Source of the DNA: Polaromonas jejuensis NBRC 106434
GTDB taxonomy: Bacteria > Pseudomonadota > Gammaproteobacteria > Burkholderiales > Burkholderiaceae_C
Direction: 5' to 3'
DNA: 64,000 nucleotides
Assembly: GCF_001598235.1 (NCBI RefSeq)
Contig: NZ_BCYO01000004.1
Span: forward strand, 1-64,000
The notes below the pieces were generated by a model that made no database searches, was not told the DNA's origin, and was given only the letters and a program-made list of their open reading frames with translations. Made by a program: the position numbers and the translations under genes. This document shows, piece after piece, positions 38,758-50,637 of this stretch. Each line of letters starts with the position of its first letter. Position 1 is the stretch's first letter.

Positions 38758-39876
38758 ATGAACGACGACACTTTTCCTGGCGACCGCCTGCTGGATCCGG
38801 CGCGATTTGAACGCGAGGTCGATGGCCAACCGGTCAGGCTGTTTACCTTGCGCAACAGCCGGGGAATGGTGGCCGCCATCACCAATTACGGCGCCAAGAT
38901 CGAGCAGCTTGTCGTGCCCGACCGTCAGGGCCGCTTTGACGACGTGGTGCTGGGCTACGACAGCCTGGAGGGCGTGATAGGCGGCTCGCCCTCCATGGGC
39001 GCCTTTGTCGGGCGCTATGCCGGCCGCCTTGCCAACGCCCGCTTCACGCTGGCCGGTAGCGACCATGTGCTGAGCGCCAACAACGGCAAGCATTGCCTGC
39101 ACGGCGGGCTGAGGGGTTCGCGCTTTCGGGTTTTCGAGGCCGAGCAGCACGATGAGTCCAGCGTCGAAATGCGCTATGTGTTCGCCGACGGCGAAGAGGG
39201 CTTTCCCGGAACGCTGGCGCTGCACCTCACGTACCGCGTGACCGAGGCCAATGAACTGCTGCTCGACTACGAAGCGCTGGCGCTGGACAAGCCCACCGTC
39301 GCCAGCTTCACCACGCATGCGTTTTTCAACCTCAACGGCGAGGCCGGCGGCAGTGCGCTGGGCCATGAGGTGATGATTTGCGCGGACCGCCATTTCGCCA
39401 TGAACGCAGAACTCGTGGCCACGGGCGAGATACTGCCCGTGGAGCAAACGCTTTTTGACTTTCGCCGGCCCACGGTTCTCAATACACGGGTGCGCGGCGT
39501 GCCTCCCGAATCCGGTGCCGGCCTGAATGCGACGGGCGAATGGGTGGACGGCTATGACTGCTGTTATCTGGTGAATCGTTCGCCGTCCGACGGGCTGGCG
39601 CTGTGCGCCCGTGTCCGTGCCCCGGAGAGCGGGCGCGTGATGGAGGTCTGGTCGACGGAGCCTGCCATGCAGTTCTACACCGGCCTGCTGCCGCAGGAGC
39701 CCCTGCCGGGCGGCCACGGCAAGCGCGGCTGGGCGTATTTTCAGCAGCAAGGCCTGTGCTTTGAGCCGCAAGGCTACCCCAATGCGCCCAACCGGCCGGA
39801 GTTTCCATCCGCCGTTTACCAACCGGGCCAGAGCCGCCATGGGCGCACGCTCTACCGCTTCAGCACAGCGCCGTAG
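38758..39876 (+). CDS. galM: Aldose 1-epimerase
   Basis: A 372-residue beta-sandwich mutarotase: LRNSRGMVAAITNYGAKIEQ, GAFVGRYAGRLANARFTLAG, HCLHGGLRGSRFRVFE, the catalytic His in SFTTHAFFNLNGE and catalytic Glu in VWSTEPAMQFYTG. It interconverts alpha and beta sugar anomers; beside the hexuronate genes it may supply the beta-pyranose form that Udh uses. ATG 38758 is chosen over the open frame upstream, which runs through the repeat. Separated from the operon by repeat copy 6, so possibly its own unit. Confidence 0.92.
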   Translation: MNDDTFPGDRLLDPARFEREVDGQPVRLFTLRNSRGMVAAITNYGAKIEQLVVPDRQGRFDDVVLGYDSLEGVIGGSPSMGAFVGRYAGRLANARFTLAGSDHVLSANNGKHCLHGGLRGSRFRVFEAEQHDESSVEMRYVFADGEEGFPGTLALHLTYRVTEANELLLDYEALALDKPTVASFTTHAFFNLNGEAGGSALGHEVMICADRHFAMNAELVATGEILPVEQTLFDFRRPTVLNTRVRGVPPESGAGLNATGEWVDGYDCCYLVNRSPSDGLALCARVRAPESGRVMEVWSTEPAMQFYTGLLPQEPLPGGHGKRGWAYFQQQGLCFEPQGYPNAPNRPEFPSAVYQPGQSRHGRTLYRFSTAP

Positions 39877-39930
39877 CTTCGCGCGCGAGGTCGTGGTGGC
39901 CGTGCATGCCCGGCTTGATACACTCATTGC

Positions 39931-40452
39931 ATGAGACGCCTGCGCTTTGTCCAGCTTGATCTGCTGTCGATCCTGGCCTTGATTTGTCTATCGACCTTGA
40001 TGCTGTTGCTGCCGGCAGCCGCGCAAACCGTGGCGCAGTCCTCTGCAGCGGCTCTGCACGACCCGAGCACTTCCATGCTGCCCGATGCCCGGGGCGCGGT
40101 GCCCTGGTCCTTGCTGAGTACCGTCACCATCAAGATGACCAAGGGCAAGCTGGGTCCGGACTTTCCGGCGGGGCTGCGGCCGTTCAACGGCAAAACCGTC
40201 AAGCTGCAGGGCTACATCCTGCCAATCGAAGCCGGGCAGACACACAGCTACTTCCTGCTCTCGGCATGGTCACCTACCTGTCCGTTTTGCCAGACGGCAG
40301 GGCCTGAAGCCATGGTGGAGGTGCGGGCGCGCACGGCCGTGAAATATTCGATCGACCCCGTGGTGGTCGAGGGGCGCCTGATGCTGCTGGACAACGACCC
40401 CAGCGGCATTTTTTACCGGCTGGTCGAAGCGGCGCCCGCCAGCCTCAAATAA
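39931..40452 (+). CDS. Exported DUF3299-type protein
   Basis: A 173-residue protein with an N-terminal hydrophobic signal (LLSILALICLSTLMLLLPAAA). The mature part has VKLQGYILPIEAGQTHSYFLLS, SPTCPFCQTAGPEAMVEV and RLMLLDNDPSGIFYRLVEA, the layout of the DUF3299 family. The CPFC motif could bind metal or act in thiol chemistry in the periplasm. Function unknown; relatives often occur with lipoprotein-release or metal-related genes, not seen here. 17 bases before the M20 peptidase gene, so likely one transcript. Confidence 0.85.
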   Translation: MRRLRFVQLDLLSILALICLSTLMLLLPAAAQTVAQSSAAALHDPSTSMLPDARGAVPWSLLSTVTIKMTKGKLGPDFPAGLRPFNGKTVKLQGYILPIEAGQTHSYFLLSAWSPTCPFCQTAGPEAMVEVRARTAVKYSIDPVVVEGRLMLLDNDPSGIFYRLVEAAPASLK

Positions 40453-40469
40453 ACCCAAACGGAGATTCA

Positions 40470-41786
40470 ATGCTACGACGCTTGTTCACTGTCGCCACGC
40501 TCACGCTGGCGATGACCGCGGCCTATCCCCAAACGCCACTTCCGCCGATCAATGCGGATACCGAGGCGGTGTTTGCAAGGCTCACGGCCCACGCGGGCGT
40601 CAAGCAGGCGGTTGACTTTATCAAGGCCGATGACGAGCGCACACTGAAGGACCAGATTGAACTGACCGAAATCCCCGCGTCGCCCTTCAAAGAGGCGGTG
40701 CGCGCGATGGAATACCAGAAGCGGCTGAAAGCGTTGGGCCTCGCCGACACCCGCATCGACGCCGAAGGCAACGTGATTGCCGTGCGCAAAGGCAGCGGCA
40801 ACGGGCCTGTGCTGGTGGTGTCTGCTCATCTGGACACCGTGTTTCCAGAAGCTACGGATGTGAAGGTCAAGGTCAAGAGCAATCGTTATGAAGCTCCGGG
40901 TATTTATGACGACGGGCGCGGTCTGGCGGCGCTGCTCAGTGTGATCCGTGCGCTCAATCAGACGGGTCTGAAGACCGTGGGCGACATCGTGTTTGTGGGC
41001 ACCGTGGGGGAAGAGGAACTGGGAGACCTGCGCGGTGTCAAGGCACTGTTTCGCGATAACAAAGGCATTGACGGCTTCATTTCTCTGGACGGCCTCGACA
41101 TCGGCCGTATAGTGAACCAGGCCACCGGCAGCCGCCGCTTTCGCATCATTTATACCGGCCCCGGCGGGCATAGTTTTTCGGCCTTTGGCCTGCCTTCAGC
41201 CACGCATGCGCTGGGCCGCGCCATTGCCAAAATCAGCGAAGTGCGGACAAGCGACGAGCCCAAAACCACGTTTACCGTGGGCACGCTCAAGGGCGGCACC
41301 TCGGTCAATGCGATTGCGGCCGATGCCGAACTGGGGCTGGACATGCGTTCCAACAGCGCCGCTGAGCTCAAGAAGCTGGAAGACCGCATCATGGCGCTGG
41401 CCCGTGAGGCCGCTGATGATGAAAACAAACGTTGGGACAAAAAAGACGTGATCAAGGTGGAGTTCAAGCTCGTCGGCGACCGGCCGGCGGGCGCCGGGCT
41501 GCTTGATTCACCCATGGTGCATGCCGCTCGGCGAAGCGTGGCCACGGTGGGCGGCGAGGTGCGTCACATCGGTGCTTCCAGCACGGACTCCAACCTGCCG
41601 ATCAGCCTGGGCATTCCGGCCGTGACGCTGGGCGGCGGAGGCGTGGGCGGTGGTGCGCACGGGCCCGGTGAATGGTTCTCGCCGATCAATGCCTGGCTCG
41701 GCCCGCAGAACACGCTGCTGACGGCGTTGTCGCTGGTGGGTGTGGACGGCATCACGACGCCGCTGTTACCCAAGCGGGCGCGCTGA
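40470..41786 (+). CDS. Exported M20-family metallopeptidase
   Basis: A 438-residue zinc exopeptidase with a Sec signal (FTVATLTLAMTAAYP). Metal residues are visible in VVSAHLDTVFPE, YDDGRGLAALLS and GTVGEEELGDLRG, plus the dimerisation-domain motif IYTGPGGHSFSAFGLPSAT and final His in GGGGVGGGAHGPGE. It resembles periplasmic tripeptidase-like or carboxypeptidase-like M20 enzymes. Substrate is unknown. Follows the DUF3299 gene and ends at a strong bidirectional terminator shared with rpoD. Confidence 0.92.
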   Translation: MLRRLFTVATLTLAMTAAYPQTPLPPINADTEAVFARLTAHAGVKQAVDFIKADDERTLKDQIELTEIPASPFKEAVRAMEYQKRLKALGLADTRIDAEGNVIAVRKGSGNGPVLVVSAHLDTVFPEATDVKVKVKSNRYEAPGIYDDGRGLAALLSVIRALNQTGLKTVGDIVFVGTVGEEELGDLRGVKALFRDNKGIDGFISLDGLDIGRIVNQATGSRRFRIIYTGPGGHSFSAFGLPSATHALGRAIAKISEVRTSDEPKTTFTVGTLKGGTSVNAIAADAELGLDMRSNSAAELKKLEDRIMALAREAADDENKRWDKKDVIKVEFKLVGDRPAGAGLLDSPMVHAARRSVATVGGEVRHIGASSTDSNLPISLGIPAVTLGGGGVGGGAHGPGEWFSPINAWLGPQNTLLTALSLVGVDGITTPLLPKRAR

Positions 41787-41805
41787 GCTCGATAGGTTCG
41801 CCATA

Positions 41806-41846
41806 GAAAAAGCCCCAGGCCGCGCATGCGGTCTGGGGCTTTTTTG
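41806..41846. terminator. Bidirectional terminator between peptidase and rpoD
   Basis: AAAAAGCCCCAGGCCGC and GCGGTCTGGGGCTTTTTT pair (one G-T) around GCAT; A- and T-runs flank both sides. Serves both convergent genes. Confidence 0.93.
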
Positions 41847-41908
41847 TTACACGGATTCCGTATCAGATCCGCAATGACAGCCTACAAGGGGCCGCCACCG
41901 GCGAAAGG

Positions 41909-44377
<2,469 letters not shown>

Positions 44378-44681
44378 GAGACCTCCAGTTGTCGGAATAG
44401 TTCTAAATATCGATCGAATTACCAGTAAACAAAAATGCGCTTGCGCCTGACCGGGGGGCAAGACACAGGTGTCAAAGATTCAGAGTTCAAAGCGAGAGCG
44501 TTAAAAAAACAAGCCAGCCAGTGCCGGGGCACGCGGGGCGGGTTATTTCTTTGGGCAAGCTGTGTGGGCGAACATTTGGGGTGCAGTCCTTGCGGGAAAG
44601 AGGCCATCTCGTGTGTGAGTTCCCGTTGTGACGGGGGCCGGTGCCGGAGGTGCTGCTGTCGCGCTTGCCGTGAAAAATGGG

Positions 44682-44687
44682 ATTATA
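44682..44687 (-). promoter_or_regulatory. Candidate rpoD promoter (-10 box)
   Basis: A perfect TATAAT on the reverse strand, with only a weak -35 (CTGCAA) 17 bases upstream at the end of dnaG. It would give a leader of about 300 bases. The interval 44378-44714 holds nothing else that I recognise. Confidence 0.35.
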
Positions 44688-44714
44688 CCGTGAACGGTGG
44701 TTTTTTGCAGGCCA

Positions 44715-46736
44715 TCAGGCCGATTTGGCCGCTGCCTTTTTGGCCCTGGATTGCTCCTCCAGTTCCTTCAACTGCTGGTAAGCAACGGGGTCACTCGGGG
44801 CTCGGGCTACCAGATCGGCCTTGTGAGCTTGATGCTTCAAATCCGCCATGTGCTTAAGGATTGCGCGCATTTCGTTCCAGTCGGACTCCACGCCCTCAAG
44901 CATTTGCGCCAGCTGGGTCACGGCGTAATGCTCATGGGCGTGGCCGCGCAGGCCCTCGCGCAGGGCCGCCCAGGGCTGGGGCCCGTGCTCATGGATCTGG
45001 CTGACCAGCCACACAAACAGGGGGCCGTGCGGCGGGGGCAGGGCCAGCAGCAAATGGTGCTCTTCGGTGCTGAGCCGGTCCCAGCTTTGCGGCTCGGTCA
45101 GCAGCAGCCGCAGCACCCGGTCTTCGCGGCTGGCGGGCAGGATGCGGCCCGTGACCCGGCGCGGGGCACGGCTGGCGCTGCCATTGCTTTTGTCGAACGA
45201 GCGCCCGAACTTGCGCGCAGGCGCGGCGGCCGGCGGCGCGAAATAGTATTCCGAGGGTTCCGACGACGCGTAGTCGGCGTCCTCGCGCTGCTCCGCCGGG
45301 TAGCCGGCAAATTCGGGCATCTCGTGCCCCGGGCCGGAATCTTTGGGTGGATTTTGCCTGTAGCCTTTTCCTGATGGGCGGTTGCTGCTATTGTTTTTAT
45401 AGTTTTTGTAGCCCGGAGCGGCCGGCTGCCAGAGCTGCAGCAGTTCGCGGCTGTCAATCATCACCTTGTCGGCGATCTCGGCCAGCAGCTGGCGCTTGAG
45501 GGCGCCGTCGGGCAGCAGGCTCCACAGCGGGCGGGCGTTGCTGGCCATGTGGGCGCGGCCCTCGGCGGTGTCCAGGTCGCAGCCCTCGGCCGCCGCTTCG
45601 AGCAGGAAACGGCTCAGCGGAACGGCCTTGCTGACATAGGCCGCAAAGCCTTCCTGGCCATGCTCGCGGATGTAGCTGTCGGGGTCGTGCTCGGCCGGCA
45701 GAAACAAGAACTTGACGGTGCGCACGTCGCTGGCAAAGGGCAGGGCGGCGTCCAGCGCCTTGCGCGCCGCGCGGCGGCCGGCGCCGTCGCCGTCAAAGCT
45801 GAAGACCACCGAATCGGTGAAGCGGAACAGCTTTTGCACATGGTCGGCCGTGCAGGCGGTGCCCAGCGTGGCCACGGCGTTGGCAAAGCCCAGCTGGGCC
45901 AGCGCCACCACGTCCATATAGCCTTCGGTGACCAGCGCGTAGCCATGCTCGCGCAGGGCGGTGCGGGCTTCGAACAGGCCGTAAAGCTCGCGGCCCTTGC
46001 TGAAGACCGGGGTTTCCGGGGAGTTCAGGTATTTGGGCTTTTCGTCGCCCAGCACACGGCCGCCAAAGCCTATGCATTCGCCCTTGACGTTGCGGATGGG
46101 GAACATGACCCGGTCGCGGAAGCGGTCATAGCGCTTGGCCTCACCCGCCGCGTTTTCTTCGCCGGCCTCGCCGGTGATGACCAGGCCGCTTTCCACGAGC
46201 AAGGGGTCGTTGTACTCGGGAAAGACGCTGGCCAAGCTGCGCCAGCCCTCGGGCGCGTAGCCCAGGCCGAAGGTTTTGGCGATTTCTCCGGAGACGCCGC
46301 GGCGCTTGAAATACTCAATGGCGCGCTCGGAACTGCGCAGGTTCCGGATGTAGGCCATGCCGGCCTTTTCCAGCACGCTGGTGAGGGTAGCCTGCTGCTC
46401 GCGCATCTGCGCGGCTCTCGCCCGGTCCTGCGGCGAGACGTCGTCTTCAGGCACCTGCAGGCCGTATTGCTGGGCCAGGTCTTTGACGGCCTCGATAAAG
46501 GTCATGCCGGCGTGTTCCATCAAAAAACTGATGGCGTTGCCGTTTTTGCCGCAGCCAAAGCAGTGGTAGAACTGCTTGGCCGGGCTGACGCTGAAGGAGG
46601 GGGATTTTTCGCCATGAAACGGGCACAGGCCCATGAAATTGGCGCCGCCCTTTTTGAGCTGCACATGGCGGCCCACGATGTCGACCACGTCGGCGCGCGC
46701 TAACAGCTCCTGGATAAATGATTGGGGGATACTCAC
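44715..46736 (-). CDS. dnaG: DNA primase
   Basis: A 673-residue primase: CHC2 zinc finger (CPFHGEKSPSF and FYHCFGCGKNG), the RNA polymerase core with TOPRIM motifs VTEGYMDVVAL and SFDGDGAGRRA, and a C-terminal helicase-binding domain after about residue 540. It starts with GTG 46736 (VSIPQSFIQELL); no other start fits the family. The linker to the C-terminal domain (YKNYKNNSSNRPSGKG, about 440-455) coincides with a repeat-like DNA segment. Makes primers for the replication fork. Upstream of rpoD on one strand. Confidence 0.97.
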   Translation of the reverse strand: MSIPQSFIQELLARADVVDIVGRHVQLKKGGANFMGLCPFHGEKSPSFSVSPAKQFYHCFGCGKNGNAISFLMEHAGMTFIEAVKDLAQQYGLQVPEDDVSPQDRARAAQMREQQATLTSVLEKAGMAYIRNLRSSERAIEYFKRRGVSGEIAKTFGLGYAPEGWRSLASVFPEYNDPLLVESGLVITGEAGEENAAGEAKRYDRFRDRVMFPIRNVKGECIGFGGRVLGDEKPKYLNSPETPVFSKGRELYGLFEARTALREHGYALVTEGYMDVVALAQLGFANAVATLGTACTADHVQKLFRFTDSVVFSFDGDGAGRRAARKALDAALPFASDVRTVKFLFLPAEHDPDSYIREHGQEGFAAYVSKAVPLSRFLLEAAAEGCDLDTAEGRAHMASNARPLWSLLPDGALKRQLLAEIADKVMIDSRELLQLWQPAAPGYKNYKNNSSNRPSGKGYRQNPPKDSGPGHEMPEFAGYPAEQREDADYASSEPSEYYFAPPAAAPARKFGRSFDKSNGSASRAPRRVTGRILPASREDRVLRLLLTEPQSWDRLSTEEHHLLLALPPPHGPLFVWLVSQIHEHGPQPWAALREGLRGHAHEHYAVTQLAQMLEGVESDWNEMRAILKHMADLKHQAHKADLVARAPSDPVAYQQLKELEEQSRAKKAAAKSA
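45381..45428 (+). repeat. Repeat-like segment inside the dnaG linker
   Basis: GTTGCTGCTATTGTTTTTAT, AGTTTTTGTAGCC, GGAGCGGCCGGC resembles the dispersed repeat in block order. It is AT-rich within GC-rich dnaG and encodes the Asn/Lys/Tyr-rich linker. Similarity is partial. Confidence 0.4.
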
Positions 46737-46769
46737 GGTCTGTATTGTGCCCCCAGGCCGGTTCCGGGT

Positions 46770-46917
46770 TGACTCAAGACCGCGCGAAGTTCCGCCGCTA
46801 CCTGGTGGACAGCCCAAAACTTTGACCGGCAAGATCCAGAAGTTTGAGCTGCACAAACAGGCCGGCCCGGCGGCGGCGATTGATGCGTGCGCTTTTGTGG
46901 TGCTGATTTGCTATTAA
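46770..46917 (+). pseudogene. 3' remnant of an AMP-dependent acyl-CoA ligase gene
   Basis: One frame reads QPKTLTGKIQKFELHKQAG, the classic C-terminal end of AMP-binding acyl-CoA ligases (PKTxTGKIQRxxLR, with the catalytic Lys). Just upstream another frame reads DRAKFRRYLVD, which may be the preceding part after a frameshift. There is no upstream body: the rest of the gene would overlap dnaG. The frame then runs on into the dispersed repeat. Confidence 0.6.
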
Positions 46918-46969
46918 AAGCGTAGCTGCTCCCGCCCGGTGTGACTGGGCGGAAGCCGCTTTTAATGCT
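46907..46969 (+). repeat. Dispersed ~60-bp repeat, copy 7
   Basis: TTGCTATTAAAAGCGTAGC, TGCTCCCGCCCGGTGTGACT, GGGCGGAAGCCGC, TTTTAATGC. CCGCCC and GGGCGG can form a stem that might end ggt transcription from the right. Confidence 0.72.
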
Positions 46970-48807
46970 TAGTCGCCCAGCACCAGGCCTTCGCGCCGCG
47001 GGTCGGCGCCGCCGAAGTAGCCGGTGGGCGTCTTCTGGATGGCCTGCAGGCCGCTGGTCATGTTCATCTCGCGCACCTCGGCACCGCGTGCCCTCAAGGC
47101 CTCCACAGTGGCCGGCGCGAAGCGTTTTTCTTCGAGCAGGCTGGGGCCGCCCAGCGAGCCAAAGTTGGGCAGGTCGATAGCCTGCTGCGGCAGCAGGCCC
47201 CAGTTGAGCACGCCATACAAGGTTTTGGCCGTGTAGTGAATGATCAGCGCGCCGCCGGGACTGCCGCCGCTCATGACGAGCTGGCCGGTGTTTTTGTCAA
47301 ACACCAGCGTGGGCGCCATCGACGAGCGCGGACGCTTGCCGGGCTCCACCCGGTTGGCCACCGGTTTGCCCTCGGCGTCGGTCGGGGTAAAGCTGAAGTC
47401 GGTAAGCTCATTGTTGAGCAAAAAGCCGCCTGCCTTGCCGGTGCCGCCGTCGGTCATCAGGCGCGAGCCGAACTGGTCTTCAATCGTCGTGGTCATGGCA
47501 ATGGCGTTGCCATAGCCGTCAATGATGCTGATGTGCGAGGTGCCGTACTCAGGCTGGTCGGGCATGGGCGCGTAAGCGGTTTTGACCACACCCGGCACGC
47601 CCGATCTGGCAGTCTTCATGCTGGCGCCGGTGGGCTGGATCAGTTTGGCGCGTTCACTCAGGTAGGCCGGGGCCAGCAGGCTCATCCAGCTGCCGCCGGG
47701 CGGCTGCACAAAATCGGGGTCGCCCAGGTACTGGCCGCGGTCGGCAAAGGCGAGGCGCGAGGCTTCGGTATAGAGGTGCAGCCAGTCGGCCGACGGTGTG
47801 GGCGCCACGGTGCCAGGCACGCCGCCCATGCCGCTGGTCAGTGGCAGGCTGGCGGCGTTGGTGTTGTTCAAAATGCCGAGAATCTGCCCCACGGCGATGG
47901 CGCCGGAGCTCGGCGGCGGCATGCCGCACAGGCGGTAGGCCTTGCCGGCGGCGCTGTAGTCCGAGCAGATCGGATCGCGTTTTTTGGCTTGGTAGCCGGC
48001 CAGGTCGCTCAGGGCCAGCTTGCCGGGGTTGCTTGGGTGGCTTTGCACCTTGGTGACGATGGCCTGCGCCACCGGGCCTTGCAGCAGCGCATTGGAGCCC
48101 TTGCTGGCGATCTGGCGCAGTACCTCGGCCAGGGCCGGGTTGCGCAAGGTGCTGCCGGTGTCGACCGGCGTGCCGTCGGCCTTGTAGAAATACGCGGCGG
48201 CCACCGCGTCGTTCTTCAGGTACTTCTCGTCCTTGAGCAGGGTATTGAGCCGCGCGCTGACCTTGAAGCCGTTCTCGGCCAGCTGGATGGCGGGCACGAA
48301 GAGCTGGGCCCAGGGCAGCTTGCCATACTGCTTGTGCGCCATCTCCAGCATGCGCACGGTGCCGGGCGTGCCGACCGAGCGGCCGCCGACCACGGCGGCG
48401 TCAAACGGCATCGGTTTGCCGTCCGCGCCTATGAAGAGTTTTCCATCCGCTGCAGCAGGCGCGGTTTCGCGGCCGTCAAAGGCCTCGACCTTGCCGCCAC
48501 TGGAATGCAGTAAAAACGCGCCGCCGCCAATGCCGCTCGATTGCGGCTCCACCAGCGTGAGCACCATTTGCACCGCAATGGCGGCGTCGATCGCCGAGCC
48601 GCCGGCTTTCAGCACCTGGTAACCGGCATCGGTGGCCAGCGGGTTGGCCGCAGCGACGGCAAATTTGCTGGTGGCCCAGCCGGGCTTGGGGGTGTAGCCC
48701 GATGAACCTTCGGGCTGCGCCGGGACGGTGTAGCCGAACTGGCCCGGAGCGCTGGCACAGGCTGCGACCAATGCGGTGGCGGCCAGGGCCGGGAGGATGT
48801 GTCTCAT
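46969..48807 (-). CDS. ggt: Gamma-glutamyltransferase, lipoprotein form
   Basis: A 612-residue Ntn-hydrolase precursor. The N-terminus LPALAATALVAAC has a lipobox, so it is probably lipid-anchored. Large-subunit motifs VEPQSSGIGGGAFLL and FDGRETAP precede the autocleavage site; the small subunit begins at the nucleophile Thr of YGTSHISIIDGYGNA (about residue 422), followed by GKRPRSSMAPTLVF and GSPGGALII. It hydrolyses glutathione and gamma-glutamyl peptides outside the cytoplasm. ATG 48807 is chosen for the lipoprotein signal. It is divergent from a LysR regulator. Confidence 0.95.
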   Translation of the reverse strand: MRHILPALAATALVAACASAPGQFGYTVPAQPEGSSGYTPKPGWATSKFAVAAANPLATDAGYQVLKAGGSAIDAAIAVQMVLTLVEPQSSGIGGGAFLLHSSGGKVEAFDGRETAPAAADGKLFIGADGKPMPFDAAVVGGRSVGTPGTVRMLEMAHKQYGKLPWAQLFVPAIQLAENGFKVSARLNTLLKDEKYLKNDAVAAAYFYKADGTPVDTGSTLRNPALAEVLRQIASKGSNALLQGPVAQAIVTKVQSHPSNPGKLALSDLAGYQAKKRDPICSDYSAAGKAYRLCGMPPPSSGAIAVGQILGILNNTNAASLPLTSGMGGVPGTVAPTPSADWLHLYTEASRLAFADRGQYLGDPDFVQPPGGSWMSLLAPAYLSERAKLIQPTGASMKTARSGVPGVVKTAYAPMPDQPEYGTSHISIIDGYGNAIAMTTTIEDQFGSRLMTDGGTGKAGGFLLNNELTDFSFTPTDAEGKPVANRVEPGKRPRSSMAPTLVFDKNTGQLVMSGGSPGGALIIHYTAKTLYGVLNWGLLPQQAIDLPNFGSLGGPSLLEEKRFAPATVEALRARGAEVREMNMTSGLQAIQKTPTGYFGGADPRREGLVLGD

Positions 48808-48918
48808 GCGATATCCTTGACTGTCGTTGTAGGTTGTAGCGGGACCCTGTGCCCGCGCCGGCAAATATAGCTAGCGGTCCCTCGCCTCACAATGGCGTTT
48901 CGGAGAAAACACTCTTCC

Positions 48919-49854
48919 ATGGAATTTGACAATCTGGATGCCCTGCGCGTGTTGCTGGCCACGGCAGAAACCGGCAGCCTCACGGGTGCGGGCAAGCGCT
49001 GCCGCCTGTCTACGGCTGCCGTCAGCGCGGCGATCAAGCGGCTGGAAAAATCGCTCGGCGTGCGTCTGTTCGAGCGCACCACGCGCGCCGTCAGGCCCAC
49101 GGCCGAAGGCGCGGTGATGGTGGACCATGCGCGCCGCGCGCTGGAGCTGGTGTCGGAAGGTCAGGCCAAGGTGCGTGCCGGCACCTTCGGTTTGACGGGC
49201 AGCATACGCATCACGGCAACCGCCATACTGGTGCGCGAAATGCTCGCGTACTGGCTCGCGGAATTTGCGGCAAGCCACCCCGGCATCGAAATCGACCTGC
49301 AGATCAGCGATGCCCACGTTGACCTGGTGCGCGAAGGCATCGATGTGGCCTTGCGCAACGGCCCCCTCGTGGACTCCAGCCATTCGGCGCGCTTGCTGGC
49401 GCCGGCCCGTCGCGTGGCCTGCGCCAGCCCGGACTATCTCGCACGCCGCGGAGCGCCTGGCGAACCCGCTGAACTTGTGCAGCATGACTGCCTGGTCTGC
49501 CATGTGCGGGAGCGCCGGCAAGACCAGTGGCAGTTTGAACTGCAGGGTGAAGCCAGCGCGCCGTGCCAGGTGCGGGTGGCCGGACCGCTGGCCTGCAACG
49601 ACGCTTCCATCGCGCTGCAGTGGGCGCTGGAAGGGCGGGGCATCGTCTACCAGTCCGAGATTTCCCTCATGGCCTCACTGGCCAGCGGCAAGCTGGTACG
49701 CCTGTTTCCGGCCCACCTGGGTGAGCCGGCGCCGCTGTATGCCGTGGTGCCGAGCCGGCGCTATGTGCCGGCGCGTGTCAATGAAGTGATAGAGCGGCTT
49801 TCAGCGCTGCTGACCGAAAGGCTGGCAGCGCTGCATCCGCCCGTCGGCGCATAG
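48919..49854 (+). CDS. LysR-family transcriptional regulator
   Basis: A 311-residue regulator with N-terminal HTH (DALRVLLATAETGSLTGAGK, LSTAAVSAAIKRLEKSLGVR, LFERTTRAVRPTAEG) and the periplasmic-binding-like effector domain. ATG 48919 (MEFDNLDAL) fits the family. It is divergent from ggt over 111 bases and convergent with the AapJQMP operon, so it may control one or both. It resembles the group in which a pathway intermediate acts as coinducer, but the effector is unknown. Confidence 0.93.
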   Translation: MEFDNLDALRVLLATAETGSLTGAGKRCRLSTAAVSAAIKRLEKSLGVRLFERTTRAVRPTAEGAVMVDHARRALELVSEGQAKVRAGTFGLTGSIRITATAILVREMLAYWLAEFAASHPGIEIDLQISDAHVDLVREGIDVALRNGPLVDSSHSARLLAPARRVACASPDYLARRGAPGEPAELVQHDCLVCHVRERRQDQWQFELQGEASAPCQVRVAGPLACNDASIALQWALEGRGIVYQSEISLMASLASGKLVRLFPAHLGEPAPLYAVVPSRRYVPARVNEVIERLSALLTERLAALHPPVGA

Positions 49855-49867
49855 CTGCATCCTGTGC

Positions 49868-50611
49868 CTAGTGGCCGAGGATCTTCGACAGGAAATCGCG
49901 GCCGCGATCCGTTCTTGGTGCGGCAAAGAAAGCCTCGGGCGTGTTCTCTTCAACAATCTGGCCCTCGTCCATGAAGATGACGCGGTCGGCCACGGCGCGC
50001 GCAAAGCCCATCTCGTGCGTGACGCACAGCATGGTCATGCCCTGGCCTGCGAGACCCATGATCACGTCGAGCACTTCCTTGATCATCTCCGGATCCAGTG
50101 CCGAAGTGGGTTCGTCAAACAGCATGATCTTTGGCGTGAGGCACAGCGAGCGCGCAATCGCCACACGTTGCTGCTGGCCGCCCGAGAGCTGCAAGGGGTA
50201 TTTGTGAGCCTGCTCGGCAATACGCACGCGTTCAAGCTGCGCCATGGCGCGCTCCACGGCCTGCTTTCTGGGCAGGCCGGTCACCCAGGTGGGGCCGAGG
50301 ACCAGGTTCTCCAGCACCGTCAGGTGCGGGAACAGGTTGAACTGCTGGAACACCATGCCAACCTGGTGGCGAACGGCTTCAATGGCCTTGACGTCGTCGC
50401 CCAGCACCGCGCCGGCCACGGTCAGCGTGCCTTCCTGGTAATCCTCCAGCCCGTTGACGCAGCGGATCAGCGTTGACTTGCCCGAGCCCGACGGACCGCA
50501 GATCACGATGCGTTCGCCCGGCTGGACCGACAGGTCGATGTCGCGCAGCACGTGAAAGCTGTCGGCGTACCACTTGTTGACTTTGTCGAAGCGGATGATG
50601 GCATCGCTCAT
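49868..50611 (-). CDS. aapP: Amino-acid ABC transporter ATPase (AapP/GltL type)
   Basis: A 247-residue ATPase: Walker [15 protein letters not shown]-loop [14 protein letters not shown], signature [15 protein letters not shown], Walker [14 protein letters not shown], and His switch VTHEMGFA. Matches the polar amino-acid importer class. Last gene of the receptor-Q-M-P operon; 26 bases separate it from aapM. ATG 50611 follows a weak GGACAAAAAC. Confidence 0.95.
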   Translation of the reverse strand: MSDAIIRFDKVNKWYADSFHVLRDIDLSVQPGERIVICGPSGSGKSTLIRCVNGLEDYQEGTLTVAGAVLGDDVKAIEAVRHQVGMVFQQFNLFPHLTVLENLVLGPTWVTGLPRKQAVERAMAQLERVRIAEQAHKYPLQLSGGQQQRVAIARSLCLTPKIMLFDEPTSALDPEMIKEVLDVIMGLAGQGMTMLCVTHEMGFARAVADRVIFMDEGQIVEENTPEAFFAAPRTDRGRDFLSKILGH

Positions 50612-50637
50612 TGTTTTTGTCCTTGTGCGCCAGGCGG

